64,000 bases of DNA. Source: Pseudomonas sp. NCCP-436. GTDB taxonomy: Bacteria; Pseudomonadota; Gammaproteobacteria; Pseudomonadales; Pseudomonadaceae. The notes under the pieces are model-generated. The model was given only the letters and a program-made list of their open reading frames with translations. It had not been told where the DNA came from and searched no databases. Of this stretch, positions 56,831 to 64,000 are shown piece after piece. A program made the position numbers and the translations under genes. The stretch covers positions 1 to 64,000 of the forward strand of contig NZ_BPLZ01000004.1 of NCBI RefSeq assembly GCF_019656335.1, read 5' to 3'. How positions within the stretch are numbered: position 1 is the first letter of the stretch; each line of letters begins with the position of its first letter.

Positions 56831-58764
56831 GCCACACGCATATCGACACCCTGCTGGTTGCCAACCGTGGCGAAATCGCCTGCCGCGTCATGCGTACGGC
56901 CAAATCCATGGGCCTGCGTACCGTAGCCGTGCACAGTGCCATCGATACCAACGCCCGCCATGTGCGCGAAGCTGATGTGGCGGTCAATCTCGGCGGCGCC
57001 AAGCCCGCCGAAAGCTACCTGCTGATCGACAGGATCATCGCCGCCGCCAAGGCCAGCGGCGCTCAGGCCATCCACCCGGGCTATGGCTTTCTTTCGGAGA
57101 ACGCCGCCTTCGCCCGCGCCATCGAAGAAGCCGGGCTGGTGTTTCTCGGCCCGCCCGCCTCGGCCATCGAAGCCATGGGCAGCAAGTCGGCAGCCAAGGC
57201 GCTGATGGAACAGGCCGGCGTACCGCTGGTGCCGGGCTACCACGGCGAAGCGCAGGACTACGAAACCTTCCGCGCCGCCGCCCAACGCATCGGCTACCCG
57301 GTGCTGCTGAAAGCCGCCGCCGGCGGTGGCGGCAAGGGCATGAAGGTGGCGGAAAGCGAAGCACAGCTGGCCGAGACGCTGGAGTCGGCCCAGCGCGAGG
57401 CTCAGTCGGCCTTCGGCGACTCGCGCATGCTGGTGGAAAAATACGTGCTCAAACCGCGTCACGTGGAGATCCAGGTGTTCGCCGACCGTCACGGCAACTG
57501 CCTGTACCTCAACGAGCGCGACTGCTCGATCCAGCGCCGCCACCAGAAGGTGGTTGAGGAAGCTCCGGCCCCCGGCCTGACGCCAGAGCTGCGCCGCGCC
57601 ATGGGCGAGGCGGCGGTCAAGGCGGCGCAGGCCATCGGCTATGTCGGCGCCGGCACCGTGGAATTCCTGCTCGACGAGCGCGGCGAATTCTTCTTTATGG
57701 AGATGAACACCCGCCTGCAGGTGGAACACCCGGTCACCGAGGCCATCACCGGCCTCGATCTGGTCGCCTGGCAGATCCGTGTCGCCCGCGGCGAGCCGCT
57801 GCCGATCACCCAGGAACAGGTACAGCTCAATGGCCACGCCATCGAGGTGCGGCTGTATGCCGAAGACCCGGACAACGATTTCCTGCCGGCCACCGGCAAG
57901 CTTGCGCTGTACCGGGAGTCCGCCAGCGGCGACGGCCGCCGTGTAGACAGCGGGGTCGAACAGGACGACGAGGTCTCACCGTTCTATGACCCGATGCTGG
58001 GCAAGCTGATTGCCTGGGGCGAGAACCGCGAGGAAGCGCGCCTGCGCCTGCTGGCCATGCTCGAGGAAATCCGGGTCGGCGGCGTGCGCACCAACCTGGC
58101 GTTCCTGCGTCGCGTGCTGGCTCACCCGGCCTTCGCCGCCGCCGAGCTGGACACCGGCTTTATCCCGCGCCACCAGCAGCAACTGCTGCCGGAAGTCGGT
58201 GAATTGCCGGAAACCTTCTGGAATCTGGCCGCCGATGCCTGGGTACAGAGCGAAACTCCGCTGCAACGCGCCGACGATGCCCACTCGCCCTGGGCCGGCC
58301 GTAGTGGCTGGCGCTCGGGTGGCCCGGCGGAAATCGACCTGCACCTGAGTTGCCAGGGCAGTGAGCGCAAGGTGCGTGCGCGCCAGCTCGCCCGTCTGCA
58401 GGGCGAGGAACTGCTGGCCGAAATCGACGGTACGCGCCAGCGCCTGTGCGCCATCCGCCGTGGCGATACGCTGTTTTTGCAATGGGCCGGCGAACTGCAT
58501 GCCGTCACCCGCTTCGATCCCATCGCCGCCGCCGAAGCCAGCCATGTGCAGCATGGCGGCCTGAGTGCGCCGATGAACGGCAGTATTGTGCGCGTGCTGG
58601 TCGCACCGGGCCAGGCAGTCGAGGCTGGCACCGCCCTGGTAGTGCTGGAGGCGATGAAGATGGAGCACAGCATCCGCGCCGCCGAGGCCGGTACGGTCAA
58701 GGCGCTGTACTGCAGCGAAGGGGAAATGGTCAGCGAAGGCGCCGTGCTGGTGGAGCTGGAATAA
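56827..58764 (+). CDS. liuD: methylcrotonyl-CoA carboxylase biotin subunit LiuD
   Basis: This 645-residue subunit has a biotin carboxylase domain (about 5-450; LLVANRGEIACRVMRTAKSMG, AIHPGYGFLSENA, AAAGGGGKGMKVAES, MEMNTRLQVEHPVTE) and a C-terminal biotinyl domain with the acceptor Lys611 in EAMKMEHS. Length is normal. It overlaps liuC by four bases. Together with LiuB it carboxylates 3-methylcrotonyl-CoA using ATP and bicarbonate. Confidence 0.97.
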   Translation: MSHTHIDTLLVANRGEIACRVMRTAKSMGLRTVAVHSAIDTNARHVREADVAVNLGGAKPAESYLLIDRIIAAAKASGAQAIHPGYGFLSENAAFARAIEEAGLVFLGPPASAIEAMGSKSAAKALMEQAGVPLVPGYHGEAQDYETFRAAAQRIGYPVLLKAAAGGGGKGMKVAESEAQLAETLESAQREAQSAFGDSRMLVEKYVLKPRHVEIQVFADRHGNCLYLNERDCSIQRRHQKVVEEAPAPGLTPELRRAMGEAAVKAAQAIGYVGAGTVEFLLDERGEFFFMEMNTRLQVEHPVTEAITGLDLVAWQIRVARGEPLPITQEQVQLNGHAIEVRLYAEDPDNDFLPATGKLALYRESASGDGRRVDSGVEQDDEVSPFYDPMLGKLIAWGENREEARLRLLAMLEEIRVGGVRTNLAFLRRVLAHPAFAAAELDTGFIPRHQQQLLPEVGELPETFWNLAADAWVQSETPLQRADDAHSPWAGRSGWRSGGPAEIDLHLSCQGSERKVRARQLARLQGEELLAEIDGTRQRLCAIRRGDTLFLQWAGELHAVTRFDPIAAAEASHVQHGGLSAPMNGSIVRVLVAPGQAVEAGTALVVLEAMKMEHSIRAAEAGTVKALYCSEGEMVSEGAVLVELE

Positions 58765-58810
58765 CCACGCACTTCGATTACGGGGGTTGAATGTGAAGGA
58801 AGAGCGACAT

Positions 58811-58838
58811 CCACCCTACGCCTGCCAACGTAGGGTGG
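58811..58838. repeat. GTAGGGTGG-family repeat in the liuD-liuE gap
   Basis: CCACCCTACG (58811-58820) and CGTAGGGTGG (58829-58838) form a ten-base inverted repeat in the 208-base spacer. The spacer has no gene. A further GTCCACCAG copy fragment follows near 58851. It is the second copy of the family seen at 54271. Confidence 0.75.
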
Positions 58839-58972
58839 ACTCGTCTTTTATGTCCACCAGCCCTTCGTATCCACCGCCCCGTGCTTGCTCCCGTCACCCA
58901 GCTCGGCGCACCCTATTCAGCAATTGCCTGGTGGATCTGTCCACTGCCCCCGGAAAGCATTGAGGAAATCCG

Positions 58973-59875
58973 ATGAGCCTACCCTCCTCCGTCCGCCTGG
59001 TCGAAGTTGGCCCGCGTGACGGTCTGCAGAACGAGAAACAACCCATCAGCGTCTCCGACAAAGTGCGCCTGGTGAATGACTTGTCCGCTGCCGGACTGCG
59101 CTATGTCGAAGTGGGCAGCTTCGTCTCGCCCAAATGGGTACCGCAAATGGCCGGCAGCGCCGAGGTGTTTGCCGGCATTCAGCGCAGCCCGGGGGTCACC
59201 TACGCAGCGCTGACACCAAACCTCAAGGGTTTCGAAGCCGCGCTGGAAGCCAAGGTAGAGGAAGTGGCAGTGTTCGCCGCAGCCAGCGAGGCCTTCTCGC
59301 AGAAGAACATCAACTGCTCCATCGCCGAGAGCCTGCAGCGCTTCATCCCGCTGATGGAGGCCGCCAGGGCGGCGAACGTGCGCGTACGAGGCTATGTTTC
59401 CTGCGTGCTGGGTTGCCCGTACGATGGCGAAATCGCCCCGGCCCAGGTCGCAGCCGTGGCCCGCGAGCTGTACGCCATGGGCTGCTACGAGGTATCACTG
59501 GGCGACACCATCGGCACCGGCACCGCCGGCAAGACCCGTCAACTGATCGAGACGGTCGCCCGCGAGGTACCGCACCACCTGCTGGCCGGGCACTTCCACG
59601 ACACCTATGGCCAGGCCTTGGCCAATATCTACGCCAGCCTGCTCGAGGGCATCAGCGTGTTCGACAGCTCGGTCGCAGGTCTGGGCGGCTGTCCCTACGC
59701 CAAGGGCGCCACCGGCAACGTCGCCACCGAGGACGTGCTGTACATGCTGCAGGGTCTGGGCATCGACACCGGGATCGACTTGGATCGACTGATCGACGCC
59801 GGCGCGCGCATCTGTGAGGTGCTGGGCAAGGCCAACGGCTCGCGCGTGGCGCGCGCTCGGCTGGCGAGTCGCTAG
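58973..59875 (+). CDS. liuE: hydroxymethylglutaryl-CoA lyase LiuE
   Basis: This 300-residue TIM-barrel enzyme splits HMG-CoA into acetyl-CoA and acetoacetate, the last step of leucine breakdown. Motifs are [13 protein letters not shown], the metal-binding HFHDTYGQ and the catalytic loop Cys240 in [19 protein letters not shown]. Acetoacetate produced here can be activated by the acetoacetyl-CoA synthetase starting at 63930. The gene follows liuD after a repeat-bearing gap. Confidence 0.97.
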   Translation: MSLPSSVRLVEVGPRDGLQNEKQPISVSDKVRLVNDLSAAGLRYVEVGSFVSPKWVPQMAGSAEVFAGIQRSPGVTYAALTPNLKGFEAALEAKVEEVAVFAAASEAFSQKNINCSIAESLQRFIPLMEAARAANVRVRGYVSCVLGCPYDGEIAPAQVAAVARELYAMGCYEVSLGDTIGTGTAGKTRQLIETVAREVPHHLLAGHFHDTYGQALANIYASLLEGISVFDSSVAGLGGCPYAKGATGNVATEDVLYMLQGLGIDTGIDLDRLIDAGARICEVLGKANGSRVARARLASR

Positions 59876-59977
59876 GCTCCCGCGCACCTTCAGGAGCGGA
59901 TTCATTCGCAAAATTCGCGGCCAACGCCGTTCCCTCAAAGCAGACCTCAACACCTGACCAGGCAGAAGCGAACCTCG

Positions 59978-61390
<1,413 letters not shown>

Positions 61391-61401
61391 AATGGAGACT
61401 T

Positions 61402-61473
61402 TCTCATAATAGAGACAGGCGTTGAGAACGGGACTTTGCGGCGATTACCCAGGGAAAATTCTCAAGTCTGAGA
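61402..61473. promoter_or_regulatory. two candidate enhancer sites for the sigma-54 activator
   Basis: TCTCATAATAGAGA at 61402-61415 and TCTCAAGTCTGAGA at 61460-61473 share the frame TCTCa-N4-(t/a)GAGA. The second is a perfect TCTCA-N4-TGAGA palindrome. They lie about 66 and 124 bases before the -24 element. Two spaced dyads upstream of a sigma-54 promoter are the usual layout. Confidence 0.5.
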
Positions 61474-61538
61474 CAAAAGGCTTTCTAGTTCCTTCGATGG
61501 GGCAGAATTAATCCTTTAATTTCAATAACTTAAATAGT

Positions 61539-61554
61539 TGGCATGGATTTCGCT
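61539..61554 (+). promoter_or_regulatory. sigma-54 (-24/-12) promoter of the ketone-body operon
   Basis: TGGCATGGATTTCGCT has the invariant GG and GC dinucleotides separated by exactly ten bases. It lies 77 bases before the permease start and downstream of the activator gene. The weak point is TCGC in place of TTGC. Confidence 0.65.
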
Positions 61555-61586
61555 ATCTCCTGCCCGCACCCGCTCCGGGTGCCGAC

Positions 61587-61594
61587 AACAACAA
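61587..61594 (+). promoter_or_regulatory. Hfq/Crc-type CA motif before the GntP permease
   Basis: AACAACAA lies 37 bases before the ATG at 61631. A GCCGCG-CACCA-CGCGGC hairpin follows directly and could bring the motif close to the CAGGAG ribosome site. Exact match to the motif. Confidence 0.5.
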
Positions 61595-61630
61595 TCAGCC
61601 GCGCACCACGCGGCGCCAGGAGATAGCTCC

Positions 61631-63022
61631 ATGAGCGTGATCATCGCCCTCGCGGCCCTTGCCCTGCTGATGCTCGCCGCCTACCGCGGCTACAGCGTCA
61701 TCCTCTTCGCCCCCATCGCCGCCCTTGGCGCCGTCCTGCTGACTGACCCGTCTGCCGTAGCGCCGGTGTTCACCGGCGTGTTCATGGAAAAGATGGTCGG
61801 TTTCATCAAACTCTACTTCCCGGTGTTTCTGCTCGGCGCAGTGTTCGGCAAGCTGATCGAGCTATCCGGTTTCTCCCGGGCAATCGTCGCCACCGCCATC
61901 CGCATGATCGGCACCGGCCAGGCGATGCTGGTGATTGTGCTGGTCTGCGCGCTGCTCACTTACGGCGGCGTGTCGCTGTTCGTGGTGGTGTTCGCCGTGT
62001 ACCCGTTCGCCGCCGAGATGTTCCGCCAGAGCAACATCCCCAAGCGCCTGATCCCGGCCACCATCGCCCTCGGCGCGTTCAGCTTCACCATGGATGCCCT
62101 GCCCGGCACCCCACAGATCCAGAACATTATCCCCACCACCTTCTTCGGCACCACTTCCTGGGCGGCCCCCTGGCTGGGCGTGATCGGCACTCTGTTCGTC
62201 TTCGTCGTCGGCATGTTCTATCTCAACCGCCAGCTGAACAAGGCGCGCCATGCCGGTGAAGGCTACGGCACCGAACTACGCAACGAGCCGGAGACCGCCG
62301 AGGACATCGCCCTGCCCAACCCCTGGCTGGCGCTGGCGCCGCTGGTGCTGGTGGGCGTTTCCAACCTGCTGTTCACCCACTGGATTCCGCAGTTCTACGG
62401 CCAGACCCACACGGTGCAACTGGCCGGCATGACCACACCACTGAGCAGCGAAGTAACCAAGCTCACCGGCATCTGGGCGGTGCAGGCAGCGCTGCTGGCG
62501 GGCATTCTGATGGTGCTGATCTGCGGTTTCGGCGCCATCCGCACGCGACTGGCCGAAGGCACCAGGACCGCCGTCGGCGGCGCCCTGCTGGCCTCGATGA
62601 ACACTGCGTCGGAGTACGGCTTCGGTGCGGTGATAGCTTCCCTGCCGGGCTTTCTGGTACTGGCCGACGCACTCAAGAACATCCCCAATCCGCTGGTCAA
62701 CGAGGCTATCACCGTCACCCTGCTGGCCGGCATCACCGGCTCAGCCTCCGGCGGCATGAGCATTGCCCTGGCAGCCATGTCCGACACCTTCATCGCCGCC
62801 GCCAACGCCGCCAGCATCCCGCTGGAAGTGCTGCACCGGGTCGCCTCGATGGCCTCCGGCGGCATGGACACCCTGCCGCACAACGGCGCTGTGATCACCC
62901 TGCTGGCGGTGACCGGCCTCACCCACCGGGAGGCCTACAAGGACATCTTCGGCATCACTCTGATCAAGACCCTGGCGGTGTTCTTCGTCATCGGCGTGTT
63001 CTACGCCACCGGCATCGTCTGA
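61631..63022 (+). CDS. GntP-family permease, probable 3-hydroxybutyrate transporter
   Basis: This 463-residue protein has about 12 membrane helices and GntP-family features (GFIKLYFPVFLLGAVFGKLIELSG, DALPGTPQIQNIIPT, TGSASGGMSIALAAM, ASGGMDTLPHNGAVITLL). In Pseudomonas a homologue next to bdhA and HbcR (PA2004) is the likely 3-hydroxybutyrate carrier, so I favour that substrate over gluconate. The start at 61631 (MSVIIALAALALL) has CAGGAG upstream. It lies downstream of the sigma-54 promoter and is cotranscribed with bdhA. Confidence 0.9.
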   Translation: MSVIIALAALALLMLAAYRGYSVILFAPIAALGAVLLTDPSAVAPVFTGVFMEKMVGFIKLYFPVFLLGAVFGKLIELSGFSRAIVATAIRMIGTGQAMLVIVLVCALLTYGGVSLFVVVFAVYPFAAEMFRQSNIPKRLIPATIALGAFSFTMDALPGTPQIQNIIPTTFFGTTSWAAPWLGVIGTLFVFVVGMFYLNRQLNKARHAGEGYGTELRNEPETAEDIALPNPWLALAPLVLVGVSNLLFTHWIPQFYGQTHTVQLAGMTTPLSSEVTKLTGIWAVQAALLAGILMVLICGFGAIRTRLAEGTRTAVGGALLASMNTASEYGFGAVIASLPGFLVLADALKNIPNPLVNEAITVTLLAGITGSASGGMSIALAAMSDTFIAAANAASIPLEVLHRVASMASGGMDTLPHNGAVITLLAVTGLTHREAYKDIFGITLIKTLAVFFVIGVFYATGIV

Positions 63023-63047
63023 GCGTAAAGTGACAAAGGAGACAAAC

Positions 63048-63815
63048 ATGAATCTGCAAGGCAAGACCGCCCTGGTCACAGGCTCCACCAGCGGCATCGG
63101 ATTAGGGATAGCCCTCAAACTGGCCGAAGCCGGTGCCAACCTGGTACTAAACGGCTTCGGCGACGTGGAGGCGGCCATCGCGACCGTCTCCACTAACGGA
63201 GTCCAGGTGCGCCATCATCCAGCCGACATGAGCAAGCCCGAGGAGATCGAGGCGATGATGCAGTTCGCCGAGCAGCAGTTCGGCGCCATCGACATTCTGG
63301 TCAACAACGCCGGCATCCAGTACGTGGCGCCGGTAGAGGAACTCCCGGTGGAGCGCTGGGACAGCATCATCGCCATCAACCTCAGCTCAGCCTTTCACAC
63401 CACGCGCCTGGCACTGCCGGGCATGCGTAAACGCAACTGGGGGCGGATCATCAACATCGCCTCGGCCCACGGACTGGCCGCTTCGGTCGGCAAGAGCGCC
63501 TATGTTGCGGCCAAGCACGGCCTGGTCGGCCTGACCAAGAGCGTGGCGCTGGAAACCGCCATCTCCGGTGTCACCTGCAACGCCATTTGCCCGGGTTGGG
63601 TACTAACGCCGCTGGTGCAGAAGCAGATCGACAGTCGTGCCGTCGACGGCGATATCGCCCGCTCACGCCACGACCTGCTGGCCGAGAAACAGCCTTCGCT
63701 GGACTTCGTCACACCCGAGCAGCTTGGCGAACTGGCACTGTTCCTCTGCAGCGACGCCGCCATTCAGGTGCGCGGTGCTGCCTGGAACATGGACGGCGGC
63801 TGGCTCGCCCAATAA
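63048..63815 (+). CDS. bdhA: D-3-hydroxybutyrate dehydrogenase BdhA
   Basis: This 255-residue SDR enzyme oxidises 3-hydroxybutyrate to acetoacetate. TGSTSGIGLGIALKL is the NAD motif, VNNAGIQYVAPVEELP follows, and the catalytic Ser-Tyr-Lys lies in NIASAHGLAASVGKSAYVAAKHG. The closing GAAWNMDGGWLAQ is typical of bacterial BdhA. The start at 63048 has an AAAGGAGA site. It follows the permease by 25 bases. The product acetoacetate leads to the next gene. Confidence 0.95.
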   Translation: MNLQGKTALVTGSTSGIGLGIALKLAEAGANLVLNGFGDVEAAIATVSTNGVQVRHHPADMSKPEEIEAMMQFAEQQFGAIDILVNNAGIQYVAPVEELPVERWDSIIAINLSSAFHTTRLALPGMRKRNWGRIINIASAHGLAASVGKSAYVAAKHGLVGLTKSVALETAISGVTCNAICPGWVLTPLVQKQIDSRAVDGDIARSRHDLLAEKQPSLDFVTPEQLGELALFLCSDAAIQVRGAAWNMDGGWLAQ

Positions 63816-63833
63816 CCTGTATCGATGCAAACC

Positions 63834-63904
63834 TGTAGGATGGAAACCGCGAAGCGTTTTCCACTACCCGGCCGGTGGATGTAAAAAACGACATCCACCC
63901 TACA
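63834..63904. repeat. GTAGGGTGG-family repeat before the acetoacetyl-CoA synthetase
   Basis: The segment opens with TGTAGGATGG and closes with its imperfect complement CCACCCTACA, with inner hairpins (GGATGTAAAAAACGACATCC). It is the third copy of the family in ten kilobases and lies in the bdhA-synthetase gap. Confidence 0.75.
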
Positions 63905-63929
63905 ACAAGAATCAAATCCGGAATCCGCT

Positions 63930-64000
63930 ATGTCGCAACCGCTTTGGACCCCCTCTGCCGACCGCATCGCCACCACCCGCATGGATGCGTTCCGTCGCTT
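63930..64000 (+). CDS. acetoacetyl-CoA synthetase, truncated by the window edge
   Basis: Only the first 23 residues are present: MSQPLWTPSADRIATT and then RMDAFRR. This N-terminus matches acetoacetate-CoA ligases (AMP-forming family) of Pseudomonas. It would activate acetoacetate from BdhA and LiuE. The gene continues beyond base 64000. Identification rests on the short N-terminus and the context. Confidence 0.7.
   Translation, partial: MSQPLWTPSADRIATTRMDAFRR

Overview
This window is a GC-rich, gene-dense chromosomal segment of a Pseudomonas-type gammaproteobacterium. The evidence is the set of lineage-typical genes: the lipoprotein OprI, a haem-containing cis/trans fatty-acid isomerase, the leucine cluster liuRABCDE, a PA2004-like GntP permease with 3-hydroxybutyrate dehydrogenase and its sigma-54 activator, CysI-type sulfite reductase with a DUF934 partner, CysB, and a tesA/ABC/GreB block in an order I recall from P. 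aeruginosa. Apart from a transposase fragment at the left edge, most of the window looks like ordinary core or lineage-specific chromosome. I saw no rRNA, tRNA, CRISPR array or prophage.

Layout. 0-2.98 kb: IS3-like OrfA fragment, MmcQ/YjbR protein, uppP, and a nicotinamide-riboside uptake and kinase pair. 3.1-6.2 kb: a membrane-anchored RoxA-like dihaem cytochrome next to a membrane-anchored catalase-fold protein. 6.3-13.6 kb: small hypothetical gene, nfuA, cti, and metH behind a MetR-box palindrome. 13.8-21.2 kb: DUF1883, DUF5924/DUF2914, an AraC regulator divergent from a D-aminoacylase-like amidohydrolase, an RlmN paralogue and a chemoreceptor. 21.3-26.7 kb: polyamine-type module (PotF-like binding protein, cupin, PuuB-like oxidase, SnoaL-AraC regulator), an orphan sugar-type binding protein and a 37-residue membrane protein. 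26.9-33.6 kb: sulfur assimilation (cysI, DUF934, cysB), a universal stress protein, a thioredoxin-like/panE/5'-nucleotidase operon and a PilZ protein. 33.8-42.1 kb: DAHP synthase behind a structured leader, a GNAT protein, oprI with an L,D-transpeptidase, tesA divergent from an ABC exporter pair, and greB.

42.3-47.0 kb is a gluconate-type TRAP operon. Its most unusual feature is one uninterrupted reading frame that fuses gluconokinase (GntK) to the small TRAP permease (DctQ). The linker carries a 12-base operator-like word that is repeated exactly in the upstream promoter region. 47.2-49.3 kb is a TonB-dependent receptor.

49.4-64.0 kb is a catabolic block that turns branched-chain amino acids and ketone bodies into acetyl-CoA. 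Isoleucine-type genes (acyl-CoA dehydrogenase, thiolase, SDR) diverge from liuRABCDE around one LiuR-like palindrome. A sigma-54 activator, a GntP permease, bdhA and the start of an acetoacetyl-CoA synthetase follow. Acetoacetate made by LiuE can feed the last enzyme. Canonical Hfq/Crc-type AACAACAA motifs precede four of these catabolic transcription units, which suggests shared catabolite repression.
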